Below are positions 18,130 to 26,910 of a DNA stretch of 64,000 bases, in pieces. Source of the DNA: an uncultured Oscillospiraceae bacterium (GTDB lineage: Bacteria > Bacillota > Clostridia > Oscillospirales > Acutalibacteraceae). A model generated the notes under the pieces. The model was not told the DNA's origin. It saw nothing but the letters and a program-made list of their open reading frames with translations, and did no database searches. The DNA is taken from NCBI GenBank assembly GCA_948471205.1, contig CAOKRT010000008.1, positions 1 through 64,000 of the forward strand. Reading direction: 5' to 3'. Position 1 is the first letter of the stretch; each line of letters starts with the position of its first letter. A program made the translations under genes and the position numbers.

Positions 18130-19407
18130 TTATTCAATAATAGCTGAATCAACAATTAAATCAACAGCCTTATTTCTTGCTACATCTTCGGCAATGCGTG
18201 CAGGTGAAAGTGATTTCTTAACCTGTTCTGCATCCATACCGTAATTTGCACCGATTTTAGCTGCTTCTTCGTTGATTTCTTCTTCAGTAGGTTCAATATT
18301 CTCTGCTTTGATAACAGCAGTAAGAGCAAGCGATAATTTAACCTGTTTTTCAGCGCCCTCACGAAGTGAGTTTTTAAAGGTTTCCTTATCCTGTCCCATA
18401 TACTGAAGATATGTATCAAGATCAATTCCGCTGTTCTGAAGCTGATATGAATATTCCTGCATCATTTCATCTGTTCTCTGATTGAACATGCATTCAGGAA
18501 TCTCTGCTTCCATTCCTTCAACAACTTTTTCAAGAAGCTGATTTTCAATATCTGTTTTTGCTTTTGTTTCTTTTTCCTGTGCTATTTTCTTTTTAAGGTC
18601 TTCCTTAACCTCATCAAGTGTATCAAATTCAGAAACATCCTTAGCAAATTCATCATCAAGCTCAGGCAGTTCTGTTGATTTTATTTCATGAATTCTGCAT
18701 TTGAAAACAGCGTCTTTTCCTGCAAGCTCAGGTGCATATTCTTCAGGAAATGTAACATTCACATCAAATTCCTCATCAATGCTGTGACCGGCAACCTGTT
18801 CCTCAAATCCCGGAATAAAGCTGCCTGAACCAAGTTCAAGCGGATAATTTTCGCCTTTTCCGCCTTCAAAAGGAACACCGTCTGTAAATCCTTCAAAATC
18901 AATTGTTGCAGTATCGCCCATTTCGGCAGCCCTGTCTGTTATATCAATAAGACGGGAATTTCTTTTCTGCATCTGAAGAAGTTCGTTTTCAACATCTTCG
19001 TCTGTTGCTTCGGTTGAAACCGCTGCAACTTTAAGACCTTTATAATCACCGAGTTTCACCTCAGGATATGTAGTAACAGTCATTGTAATTTCAACACCTT
19101 CAGCCTTGCTCATTACAGGAACATTAATGTCTGTTGTGTCAACCACATGAAGCTCTGCTTCCTTAAATGCTGCGGAAACAGCCTCAGGATATACGATATC
19201 AAGTGCTTCTTCAAAAAAGGTTGCTTCGCCGTACATTTTTTCAACCATTCCCATAGTTGCTTTACCTTTTCTGAACCCCGGAAGCTGAATATTTTTCTTT
19301 TGTTTCTGGAATGCCTTTTTGCATGCTTCGCAAAAATCCTCGCTGCTTACTGTAACAGCAAGTTCATAAGTGTTTACATCAACTTTATTAGATGATTTAA
19401 GCGCCAT
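18130..19407 (-). CDS. tig: Trigger factor
   Basis: This is a 425-residue ribosome-associated chaperone and peptidyl-prolyl isomerase. The N-terminal ribosome-binding domain carries the signature 'PGFRKGKATMG' near 44. The FKBP-type PPIase domain spans about 160-245 ('DFEGFTDGVPFEGG', 'FIPGFEEQVAG'). The rest is the helical C-terminal domain. It has its own strong promoter at 19451-19479 and leads tig-clpP-clpX. Confidence 0.97.
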   Translation of the reverse strand: MALKSSNKVDVNTYELAVTVSSEDFCEACKKAFQKQKKNIQLPGFRKGKATMGMVEKMYGEATFFEEALDIVYPEAVSAAFKEAELHVVDTTDINVPVMSKAEGVEITMTVTTYPEVKLGDYKGLKVAAVSTEATDEDVENELLQMQKRNSRLIDITDRAAEMGDTATIDFEGFTDGVPFEGGKGENYPLELGSGSFIPGFEEQVAGHSIDEEFDVNVTFPEEYAPELAGKDAVFKCRIHEIKSTELPELDDEFAKDVSEFDTLDEVKEDLKKKIAQEKETKAKTDIENQLLEKVVEGMEAEIPECMFNQRTDEMMQEYSYQLQNSGIDLDTYLQYMGQDKETFKNSLREGAEKQVKLSLALTAVIKAENIEPTEEEINEEAAKIGANYGMDAEQVKKSLSPARIAEDVARNKAVDLIVDSAIIE

Positions 19408-19450
19408 AAATATGGACCTCCTTCATTATTTTAAATATCACCGATTAGGC

Positions 19451-19479
19451 ATTATATCACATATAATGCAGGTTTTCAA
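19451..19479 (-). promoter_or_regulatory. tig promoter
   Basis: On the minus strand TTGAAA, a 17-bp spacer ending in TGTGA and TATAAT form an extended -10 promoter 44 bp before the tig ATG. Confidence 0.8.
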
Positions 19480-19499
19480 GAAAAATTATATTAATTATA

Positions 19500-20183
19500 T
19501 TATTTTAAAATCATATACGGCATGAAATTTAATCTGTCGCAGGAAATCAGTCGGAAATCTATATTTTCCCTGCTTCCGTCAACAGAATATTTTGCCGCAT
19601 CTCCATGAAGATGCCCGTAATAGCATTTTTTTATTCCGTATTCATGAAGAAGACGCATGATTTCCCTGCATTCTGTATTTGTTGTTAAAGGCGGATAATG
19701 AAGAAAAACAATTTTTTCTTCAAACTCTGCATTTTCCAGGCTTGCCTTAAGCCGGTTTACTTCCCTGTTCAGTATTTTTTCATCATGGTCCTCTTCAGAT
19801 TCAAAAAGCCATCCTCTTGAACCGCATATTGAAATATTTTCAAAGCTGACGGAATTATTATGCAGAATTTTAATTGTTTTAAAATTATTTTCCGAAATAA
19901 AAGCATTCATTTTAGACATTGTGTTCCACCAGTAATCATGATTGCCTTTAATAATAATTTTATTTCCGTGAAGCTTTTCAATAAATTCAAAATCGGCTTT
20001 CAGTTCTTCAAAATTCATTGCCCAGCTAATATCACCGGCTATAACAACAGTATCTGTTTCAGAAACAATCTTATTCCAATTATTTTTTAATTTTTCTGTA
20101 TAATTTTCCCAGCCCATGAACGCATCCATGGGTTTATTTGTGCCAAAAGACAAATGTGTATCGGCAATTGCGAAAAGAGCCAT
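19500..20183 (-). CDS. Calcineurin-like metallophosphoesterase
   Basis: This 227-residue soluble phosphoesterase has all five metal motifs: 'IADTHLS' (9-11), 'VIAGDISWAM', 'IKGNHDYWW', 'LHYPP' and 'YGHLHGD'. It resembles the small predicted phosphohydrolases found widely in Clostridia. The substrate is unknown. It stands alone between the tig promoter and the divergent DUF1540 gene. Confidence 0.85.
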   Translation of the reverse strand: MALFAIADTHLSFGTNKPMDAFMGWENYTEKLKNNWNKIVSETDTVVIAGDISWAMNFEELKADFEFIEKLHGNKIIIKGNHDYWWNTMSKMNAFISENNFKTIKILHNNSVSFENISICGSRGWLFESEEDHDEKILNREVNRLKASLENAEFEEKIVFLHYPPLTTNTECREIMRLLHEYGIKKCYYGHLHGDAAKYSVDGSRENIDFRLISCDRLNFMPYMILK

Positions 20184-20244
20184 AAGTTCTCCTTGAATAA
20201 ATAAAAATAAACTGTAAAAAATAAAGATGAAGGGAGTGAAAACA

Positions 20245-20412
20245 ATGGACGAAATTAAAGGAATTTGCTGCGAGGCAAAAAACTGCGTTTATCATGATAA
20301 ATCAGATTGCTGCACAGCAGGACACATTACAGTAGGAAAAAGCACAGCAACAACAACTTCTGAAACAGCATGTCAGACATTTAAATGCTGTGACGGCTGC
20401 AACTGCAAATAA
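20245..20412 (+). CDS. Cysteine-rich DUF1540 protein
   Basis: This 55-residue protein contains one DUF1540 unit: 'ICCEAKNCVYH', then CCTAG and 'ACQTFKCCDGCNC', with nine Cys that probably bind metal. I place the start at 20245 because GGGAGTG lies 6 bp upstream; an in-frame ATG at 20227 has no ribosome-binding site. It is monocistronic and ends at a bidirectional terminator shared with thrC. The function is not established; the family is common in spore formers. Confidence 0.8.
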   Translation: MDEIKGICCEAKNCVYHDKSDCCTAGHITVGKSTATTTSETACQTFKCCDGCNCK

Positions 20413-20432
20413 GATTAGGTAAATCAAGTAAA

Positions 20433-20455
20433 AACGGCTCTGATGCAGAGCCGTT
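20433..20455. terminator. Bidirectional terminator between the DUF1540 gene and thrC
   Basis: AACGGCTCTG and CAGAGCCGTT form a 10-bp stem. T-rich tails follow on both strands (TCATTTTTT on plus, TTTACTTG on minus). Confidence 0.8.
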
Positions 20456-20461
20456 CATTTT

Positions 20462-21958
20462 TTAAAGATTTAAAAGCTTGAAAACCATTTCGCTCATATT
20501 TTCCTTATTGCAGACATTATCAAATCTTACAGGCTTATCTTTAAGATTTGCCAGTGGTTCGGGAACATCTGCTCCGGTAATTCTGTTAAGCTCATCAACC
20601 ATATCAAATTCATCCAAATCCGGTGTTTTTCCGCCAAGAACGGCAGAAAGCACACTTTTTGAAAATTTATAAGGAGAAGCGGTTGAATCAATCACAGTCT
20701 GAACATCATCACCGGTGCGTTTTACATAATCTTCATAAACCTTAACAGCAACTGCCGTATGTGTGTCACAAAGATAATTATATTTTTCAAAATGTTCTTT
20801 GATTGTGCTGTCAACATCGCATTCCGGTGTAAAGCCGGCATCGAATGTTTTCTGAATTTCAGCAATCAGATTTTCGGAAACAGAATACTTTCCGTTTTCA
20901 GAAAGCTGTTTCATTAAATCTGAAACAAGCACATCATTCTCCCCGCTCATATGGTAAAGAAGTCTTTCAAGATTGGAAGAGATAAGAATATCCATACTTG
21001 GTGATGTGGTGGTATAAAAGCTTCTGTTTCTGTCATAAGTTCCTGTTTTAAGAAAATCCGTTAAAACATTATTGGAATTAGAGGCACAAATAAGCATTTT
21101 TACAGGAAGACCCATCTTTTTTGCATAGTAACCGGCAAGAATATTGCCGAAATTTCCTGTAGGAACAACAACATTGATTTCTTCCCCTGCTTTAATATTT
21201 CCCATAGAAATCATATCACAGTAGGTTGAGAAATAATAAACAATCTGCGGAACAAGACGGCCCCAGTTAATGGAATTGGCAGATGAAAACATCATATTTT
21301 TAGCCGCAAGTTCTGCTTTTATTTCCGAATCCGTGAAAATGGTTTTAACGGCACTCTGCGCATCATCAAAATTTCCGTTTATAGCACATACGGAAACATT
21401 TTCACCTTCCTGTGTAAGCATCTGAAGCTTCTGCATAGGCGAAACACCGTCAACAGGATAAAATACAAGGATTTTGGTATCCGCAACATTTTTAAAACCT
21501 TCAAGCGCTGCTTTTCCGGTATCGCCTGATGTTGCAACAAGAATTACAATTGTTTTGCCGTCTGCTGTTTTTTTAGCAGAAACAGTCATAAGATACGGAA
21601 GAAGCTGAAGCGCCATATCTTTAAAAGCACAGGTAGGACCGTGCCATAATTCAAGAATATTTTTATTGCCGCAAATATTTACTGTAGGTGCAACAGCCTG
21701 TGAAGAAAACTTTTCAGCACTGTAAGCCCCTTCAACACAATAGTTTAACTCTTCTTCGGTAAAATCCGTTAAAAATTCCTTTAAAACGGTTTTTGCTCTG
21801 TCAATATAGGACATTTCTGTCATAGCTTCAATTTTTTCTATAGAAAACTGAGGAAGCTCACACGGCACAAAAAGACCGCCTTCTTCGCTGATTCCCTGTG
21901 CTATAGCCTGAGAAGCTGTTACTTTTATTGATTTATCACGGGTTGAAGTATAAAACAT
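20462..21958 (-). CDS. thrC: Threonine synthase
   Basis: This 498-residue PLP enzyme converts O-phosphohomoserine to threonine. The PLP lysine is K113 in 'CAFKDMALQLLPYL'. The phosphate-binding loop is 'VPTGNFGNILAGY'. The length and the N-terminal 'YTSTRDKS' match the long, yeast/E. coli-like class rather than the short archaeal one. It ends directly at a terminator and lies 34 bp after yraN on the same strand. Confidence 0.95.
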   Translation of the reverse strand: MFYTSTRDKSIKVTASQAIAQGISEEGGLFVPCELPQFSIEKIEAMTEMSYIDRAKTVLKEFLTDFTEEELNYCVEGAYSAEKFSSQAVAPTVNICGNKNILELWHGPTCAFKDMALQLLPYLMTVSAKKTADGKTIVILVATSGDTGKAALEGFKNVADTKILVFYPVDGVSPMQKLQMLTQEGENVSVCAINGNFDDAQSAVKTIFTDSEIKAELAAKNMMFSSANSINWGRLVPQIVYYFSTYCDMISMGNIKAGEEINVVVPTGNFGNILAGYYAKKMGLPVKMLICASNSNNVLTDFLKTGTYDRNRSFYTTTSPSMDILISSNLERLLYHMSGENDVLVSDLMKQLSENGKYSVSENLIAEIQKTFDAGFTPECDVDSTIKEHFEKYNYLCDTHTAVAVKVYEDYVKRTGDDVQTVIDSTASPYKFSKSVLSAVLGGKTPDLDEFDMVDELNRITGADVPEPLANLKDKPVRFDNVCNKENMSEMVFKLLNL

Positions 21959-21992
21959 AATTTTGTCTCCTATTAAATTTGCTTATAATATT

Positions 21993-22346
21993 TTAATATA
22001 ACTGAAAAGCATTTTCAAGGTGTTTTATTGATTTTATTTTGTTATTTTCAGTAATAACCTCTATTACATCGAATCTGGGCTGCAAATCCATGGGGTGCAT
22101 CTGAAGGTAAAGAGATGCCGTTTTATAAATTTTATCCTGCTTTGCATTATCCACAAATTCGGCAGGCGCTGCAATTGACCTGCAGTTTCTCATTTTCACC
22201 TCTATGAAACAAATAAATTTGCCTTTTTTCATTATAAGGTCAATTTCACCGAAACGGCTTCGGTAATTCACATCAAGAAGTTTATAGCGTTTTTTCTGCA
22301 TATAGTCGCATGCTTTAAGCTCTGCCAGCTTTCCAAGGCTGTTCAT
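21993..22346 (-). CDS. YraN/UPF0102 nuclease-fold protein
   Basis: This 117-residue protein has a restriction-endonuclease-like core: 'NYRSRFGEIDLIMKK' followed by 'FIEVKMR', with the D-ExK residues conserved. The family is next to rnhB in many bacteria, as here (4-bp overlap). A role in nucleic acid processing is presumed but not demonstrated for this family. Confidence 0.9.
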   Translation of the reverse strand: MNSLGKLAELKACDYMQKKRYKLLDVNYRSRFGEIDLIMKKGKFICFIEVKMRNCRSIAAPAEFVDNAKQDKIYKTASLYLQMHPMDLQPRFDVIEVITENNKIKSIKHLENAFQLY

Positions 22347-22948
22347 AATGTACCTAATACCTTTTTAAGAAATGTTTTTCTGTGCGCATCACAGATGCCG
22401 TATTCAGCAATTTTCTCATAATGCAGTTTTGTGCCGTAGCCTTTATGACGTTCAAATTCATACTGCGGATACTGTTCGGCAAGACGAAGCATATATCTGT
22501 CTCTGGAAACCTTTGCAATAATGGAAGCAGCAGCTATGGAAGCGGATTTTGCATCCCCCTTCACAATTGTTAAAACCTCTGTATCCATCGGAGGAACTCT
22601 GTTTCCGTCAACCAAAGCCAGGTCAGGCTTTATGTCAAGATGGTCAACAGCTCTTTTCATAGCAAGAAAGGTTGCCTGAAGGATATTTATTTCATCAATT
22701 TCCTTTTCTGTTGCCATGCCTACCGAATAGGAAACACATTCGTCGATAATTTTATCAAACAAAACATCACGCTTTTTTTCCGAAAGTTTTTTAGAATCAT
22801 TTACACCGTCAATAATATGACCTTCCGGCAGAATAACCGCTGCAGCAAAAACAGGACCGGCAAGCGGACCTCTTCCGGCTTCATCCACGCCGCAAATAAT
22901 ATTGCAGCCTTTCTTTCTCGCTTCTTTTTCAAATAATAACCAATCCAT
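22343..22948 (-). CDS. rnhB: Ribonuclease HII
   Basis: This 201-residue endonuclease cleaves RNA in RNA-DNA hybrids, including single misincorporated ribonucleotides. Catalytic D22 and E23 sit in 'GVDEAGRGPLAG', a third Asp in 'LALVDGNRVP' and a fourth near 'SRDRYM'. Full length. It abuts rbgA without a gap and overlaps yraN, a conserved order. Confidence 0.96.
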   Translation of the reverse strand: MDWLLFEKEARKKGCNIICGVDEAGRGPLAGPVFAAAVILPEGHIIDGVNDSKKLSEKKRDVLFDKIIDECVSYSVGMATEKEIDEINILQATFLAMKRAVDHLDIKPDLALVDGNRVPPMDTEVLTIVKGDAKSASIAAASIIAKVSRDRYMLRLAEQYPQYEFERHKGYGTKLHYEKIAEYGICDAHRKTFLKKVLGTL

Positions 22949-23815
22949 TTACTGCGGCAGCTCCAGGCTTATACGCCCAAGCATTCCTCCTCTGAATTCA
23001 TCACATACAACTGCGGCAGAGCGTTCATAATTTATTTCTCCGCCTTTAATAAGAAAACCCCGTTTTTTACCGATCATTTCAAGAATTTCCCAGCCCTGCA
23101 TATTATCAAAGCCGGTTATTTTATATCTTTGTTCAATCATTTCGGGGTGTGTTTTATTTAAAACATCAAGCAATCTGCAGGAAAGGCTTTCCAAATCGGT
23201 TACTTCATCCTTAACAGATCCGATAAATGCAAGCTTATCGCCAACCTCACGGTCATCGAATTTGGGCCATAAAACACCCGGCGTATCAAGCAGTTCAAAG
23301 CCGTTTCCAACGTTGAACCACTGGTTACTTCTTGTAACACCGGCTCTGTCTGCAACAACGGCCTTGTTTTTTCCTGCCATTCTGTTGATGAAAGATGATT
23401 TTCCGGTATTCGGAATACCCACAATCATAAGCCGAATCGGTTTTCCCGCCATTCCCTTTGCTTCGTTTCTTTCAATTACCCCTGAAAGTGCTTTTCTGCA
23501 TTCAGCGGTAAACTGATTCAGACCTTTTCCGCTTCTGCAGTCAACAGCAAGTGCATAAAAACCTTTTTTTCTGTAATGTTCAATCCAGATTTTCGTTGCT
23601 TTCGGGTCTGCAACATCACACTTATTGAGCAGAATGATTCTTGGCTTTCTTTTTATTAAATCATCAAGTTCCGGATTTGAACTTGAATACGGTATTCTTG
23701 CGTCAACAATTTCCACCACACCGTCTACAAGATTAAGACATTCTTTAATTAAACGGCGTGTTTTGGCCATATGACCCGGAAACCACTGTACATATTGTTT
23801 TTGAAAATCAGGCAT
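22949..23815 (-). CDS. rbgA: Ribosome biogenesis GTPase RbgA/YlqF
   Basis: This 288-residue circularly permuted GTPase acts in late 50S assembly. The order of G motifs is permuted: G4 'LNKCD' near 63 precedes G1 'GIPNTGKSSF' near 133 and G3 'DTPG' near 177. 'WFPGHMAKT' at the N-terminus is the family signature. In Bacilli rbgA directly follows rplS; here a GH35 gene separates them. Confidence 0.95.
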   Translation of the reverse strand: MPDFQKQYVQWFPGHMAKTRRLIKECLNLVDGVVEIVDARIPYSSSNPELDDLIKRKPRIILLNKCDVADPKATKIWIEHYRKKGFYALAVDCRSGKGLNQFTAECRKALSGVIERNEAKGMAGKPIRLMIVGIPNTGKSSFINRMAGKNKAVVADRAGVTRSNQWFNVGNGFELLDTPGVLWPKFDDREVGDKLAFIGSVKDEVTDLESLSCRLLDVLNKTHPEMIEQRYKITGFDNMQGWEILEMIGKKRGFLIKGGEINYERSAAVVCDEFRGGMLGRISLELPQ

Positions 23816-23841
23816 ATTTACTGTCCTTATACAATAATATT

Positions 23842-25620
23842 TTATCCTAAATTATGCTTGTCAAGAATGGAAACCGCAGGCTTTGAGAAGCCCTCCATTT
23901 CCAAAACTACAATTTCGTTTTTATCTTTCAGCAGTGCGCCCGGCAGATAAAGGGATTTCTGCGGTCCTGCTTCCCAGTATCTTCCAAGATTAAAGCCGTT
24001 TATCCATACATATCCCTTTTTAAAGCCGTTCAGATGAACAAAACAGTCTGCCTTTGAAGACGCATTGAATGAACCCTTCATAAATACAGGAAGGCTACCT
24101 TTCTGATTGCTGTAATGCAGTTTATCAAGATTATCATCAACAGGTATTGTATATATATCATAGCCCATTTGTCTTTGTGCACCTATGTAAATATCCGAAA
24201 TACCCTTACGGTCTATCATTTTATCGCCGTAATTTACTCTGCCCATTATATCAACAAGCACGCCGATTTTTCTGCTCCCGTTAATGGCAGACATTAAAAA
24301 TCTGCCGGCATTTTTTTTGCCGAAAAGTGCTTTTAATCCTTTTTTCGCTGCAGTATATTCGGTTCTGTCTATTCTCTTTTTTAATTTATCATCAAAATAT
24401 ACATATCCGAAATCATGCACATCTCTTATATCAAGCGGTGATATATCATATTTTCCGTTTATTACGGTTTCATAATATATAAGACCGTAATTCTGATCAA
24501 AGTATTCCATGCTTTCGGGAACAGCCGCACGGTGCTTAACCGCAATATTTTCAAGATTATCAAAAAGCGGTGCAAATTCCGAAAGCTGAACTTCCCCGAT
24601 TGACTGCAATGCCGGTGAAGGCGGAAGTTCTTTCATTTCAATACCCTGTTTTTCGCAGAGCAGTTTTCTTATTTCATGATATGCAGGTGTATAATCGCCC
24701 CATTCATTGAGCAAAGCACAGTAATCATAGCTTGTTACTGTCGGTGCATAGCCGTTTTTATCATAATTAGCACCGGCTGTAAAGCCAAAATTTGTGCCGC
24801 CGTGAAACATATAAAAATTGAAATTCGCATCTGTATCCAGAAAATCCTTAACTTCTCTGCTGACGGATGCGGCATCTCTTGTGTGATGTGTATCGCGCCA
24901 GTGATCAAACCAGCCACACCAGAATTCACCGCACATATCGGGACCGTTATTTTCAAAATCTTTCAGACATCCGAATGCTGTTTTTGCTTTTGAGCCGAAA
25001 TTAAGAACTTTGTAAATATCAGGAAGCGAACCGCCTGAAAGCATATTCTTCCAGTTTCCGTCCGAAGTAAAATACAAAACATCAATTCCGCATTCACGCA
25101 TAAGGTTTTCAACAAAACGAAGATATTCCTTGTCATTTCCGTAGGAACCGTATTCATTTTCAACCTGCATTGCAATAATATTTCCGCCGTTTGTTTCAAG
25201 ATGCGGAACAAGCATAGGCAAAAGCTTTTTATAAAATCTTTCAACACAGTTAAGATAATCCGGATACGCACATCTTATCTGCATATTTTTATCTTTCAGC
25301 AGCCATGCCGGCAAACCGCCGAAATCCCATTCAGCACAAATATACGGACCCGGTCTTACAATACAGTAAAGACCAACCTTTTCAGCCGTTTCAATAAACT
25401 TAATTAAATCAAGCCTGCCTTCAAAACAGAATTCATTTGGTTTCGGCTCGTGAAGATTCCACGAAACATAAGTTTCAACCGTGTTGAAACCGGCAAGTTT
25501 TAATTTTGTAAGCCTGTCCTCCCAGTATTCGGGAAGAACACGAAAATAATGGATAGCTCCCGAATAAATATTCATTGGCTTACCGTTCATAAAAAATTTT
25601 TTGTCTTTGATTTCAAACAT
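23842..25620 (-). CDS. Beta-galactosidase, glycoside hydrolase family 35
   Basis: This 592-residue cytoplasmic enzyme has no signal peptide. The TIM barrel shows the GH35 signature 'GPYICAEWDFGGLPAWL' at 91-107. The acid/base is E156 in 'MQVENEYGSYG' and the nucleophile E232 in 'CGEFWCGW'. Two beta-sandwich domains follow, the last with 'GYVWINGFNLGRYW'. It probably removes terminal beta-galactose from imported oligosaccharides. The gene is inserted between rplS (after its terminator) and rbgA, with no sugar transporter nearby. The family call is certain; the exact substrate is not. Confidence 0.93.
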   Translation of the reverse strand: MFEIKDKKFFMNGKPMNIYSGAIHYFRVLPEYWEDRLTKLKLAGFNTVETYVSWNLHEPKPNEFCFEGRLDLIKFIETAEKVGLYCIVRPGPYICAEWDFGGLPAWLLKDKNMQIRCAYPDYLNCVERFYKKLLPMLVPHLETNGGNIIAMQVENEYGSYGNDKEYLRFVENLMRECGIDVLYFTSDGNWKNMLSGGSLPDIYKVLNFGSKAKTAFGCLKDFENNGPDMCGEFWCGWFDHWRDTHHTRDAASVSREVKDFLDTDANFNFYMFHGGTNFGFTAGANYDKNGYAPTVTSYDYCALLNEWGDYTPAYHEIRKLLCEKQGIEMKELPPSPALQSIGEVQLSEFAPLFDNLENIAVKHRAAVPESMEYFDQNYGLIYYETVINGKYDISPLDIRDVHDFGYVYFDDKLKKRIDRTEYTAAKKGLKALFGKKNAGRFLMSAINGSRKIGVLVDIMGRVNYGDKMIDRKGISDIYIGAQRQMGYDIYTIPVDDNLDKLHYSNQKGSLPVFMKGSFNASSKADCFVHLNGFKKGYVWINGFNLGRYWEAGPQKSLYLPGALLKDKNEIVVLEMEGFSKPAVSILDKHNLG

Positions 25621-25703
25621 AAATTTATCCTCACATATAAAATACTAAGTATAAGATATTATAAATATCATTTAAAGTCAAGATTATAACGGAATTAAAG
25701 AAA

Positions 25704-25728
25704 AAACCGCTTCATAAAGAAGCGGTTT
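25704..25728 (-). terminator. Terminator after rplS
   Basis: AAACCGCTTC and GAAGCGGTTT form a 10-bp stem with a 5-nt loop, followed on the minus strand by TTTTTTC. It separates rplS from the GH35 gene. Confidence 0.9.
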
Positions 25729-25743
25729 AAAAAAGCTAAAAAC

Positions 25744-26088
25744 TTAAATATCTTCTTTAACTTTTGCAGCCTTACCAACTCTGTCACGAAGATAATAGAG
25801 CTTAGCGCGGCGAACCTTACCGTGGCGAACAACCTGAACAGAATCAACGTTAGCTGAATTCATCGGGAATACACGCTCAATGCCAACACCGTATGATACA
25901 CGGCGAACAGTAAAGGTTTTTGAAATGCCAGAGCCTTTTACAGCTATTACAGTGCCTTCAAACATCTGAACTCTTTCGTTTTTACCCTCACGGATACGAA
26001 CACCAACTCTTACGGTGTCACCGATTTTGAATTCGGGAAGTTCTTTCTGTACACTGGCGGCTTCAATAATTTTAAGTGCGTCCATCAT
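25744..26088 (-). CDS. rplS: 50S ribosomal protein L19
   Basis: This 114-residue ribosomal protein sits at the 30S-50S interface. The family segments '[13 protein letters not shown]', '[14 protein letters not shown]' and '[17 protein letters not shown]' are intact, as is the C-terminal '[16 protein letters not shown]'. AAGGAGG lies 5 bp upstream of the first ATG. Expression is probably controlled by the leader RNA at 26098-26195 and ends at the terminator at 25704. Confidence 0.98.
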   Translation of the reverse strand: MMDALKIIEAASVQKELPEFKIGDTVRVGVRIREGKNERVQMFEGTVIAVKGSGISKTFTVRRVSYGVGIERVFPMNSANVDSVQVVRHGKVRRAKLYYLRDRVGKAAKVKEDI

Positions 26089-26097
26089 TATTTCCTC

Positions 26098-26195
26098 CTT
26101 TTAATTTACCAGATGTTCATAACAAATACTGCAAGAGGACCATCCGCTTAAATGCTTTAACGCATAGCATCTAACGCGTTGCAGGACAGCAACGG
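26098..26195 (-). ncRNA. Putative L19 leader RNA upstream of rplS
   Basis: The transcribed leader holds two stems. CGTTGC/GCAACG lies at 26194-26177, then ATGCT/AGCAT at about 26170-26152. The loop sequence AAGCGGATGGTCCTCTTGC follows before the ribosome-binding site. Autoregulatory leaders of this type are known upstream of rplS in Bacillota. I recognise the layout and part of the conserved loop, but did not run a covariance model. Confidence 0.5.
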
Positions 26196-26210
26196 AACAA
26201 ATGCTCAAAT

Positions 26211-26239
26211 ACTATATCATAAAGACTGCAAAAAAGCAA
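26211..26239 (-). promoter_or_regulatory. rplS promoter
   Basis: On the minus strand TTGCTT, a 17-bp spacer ending in ATGA, and TATAGT. Transcription would begin just before the putative leader stems. Confidence 0.65.
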
Positions 26240-26244
26240 GTATT

Positions 26245-26910
26245 TTATTTAAAAATCTTATAATTCTTGTCAAGAAGAGATATTCTTGCAATACTTCTCC
26301 ATTCATAATCCATATCAATAAGTTTTATGATTGTATCAAAAAGAAGTGTTGGATTAAGATTTCTTTCATTTCCGGCTGCCAGTCTTATGTTCAGAACAAT
26401 ATCCGTACCGCGTACAGAAATACTGTATTTATCAATAAACGGTTTAATATTTGTTTCTTTCACAATGCGCCTTTTTCCTTTTTTTGCTTTCTTTTCTGCA
26501 GGAATTTCATCTGCATCAAGCAGTGCTTTTATTTTATCAAGCGCAAGTGCATTATCACGGAATTCAATTTTATACACATAATCGGAAAAAGCAATTTCGG
26601 ATGAATCACGGAAATCATCAATAACATCCACTATTCTGATGCCTGAAGGTAGCATTTTATTGATATTGTCTTTAAGAGTACTGTTGGAAATATCACCCAC
26701 AATACGCAAATCAACACTTTCACAGCAGCTTTCAACACCAAGAGAAAGCGGAAGTGAAAAGCTCATATACGGATGCGGATTGAATCCTTCGGTAAACCAA
26801 AGCGGAACTTCGGCACGGGCAAATGCTCTTGCCATACATCTGTTAATATCAAGATGGCTGATATACTTGCACCTGTCTGTTTTAGAAAAGATAAGTCTAA
26901 CTTCTCGCAT
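26245..26910 (-). CDS. DUF2344 (TIGR03936-type) protein paired with radical SAM
   Basis: The protein has about 221 residues and begins 'REVRLIFSKTDRCKYISHLD', the TIGR03936/DUF2344 signature. 'WFTEGFNPHPYMSFSLPLS' follows near residue 37. In most Clostridia it is encoded directly after, or fused to, the TIGR03960 radical SAM gene, as here (14-bp overlap). The joint function is thought to be RNA or ribosome modification but is not settled. ATG 26910 and GTG 26913 both fit the GGAGGT upstream. Confidence 0.85.
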   Translation of the reverse strand: MREVRLIFSKTDRCKYISHLDINRCMARAFARAEVPLWFTEGFNPHPYMSFSLPLSLGVESCCESVDLRIVGDISNSTLKDNINKMLPSGIRIVDVIDDFRDSSEIAFSDYVYKIEFRDNALALDKIKALLDADEIPAEKKAKKGKRRIVKETNIKPFIDKYSISVRGTDIVLNIRLAAGNERNLNPTLLFDTIIKLIDMDYEWRSIARISLLDKNYKIFK

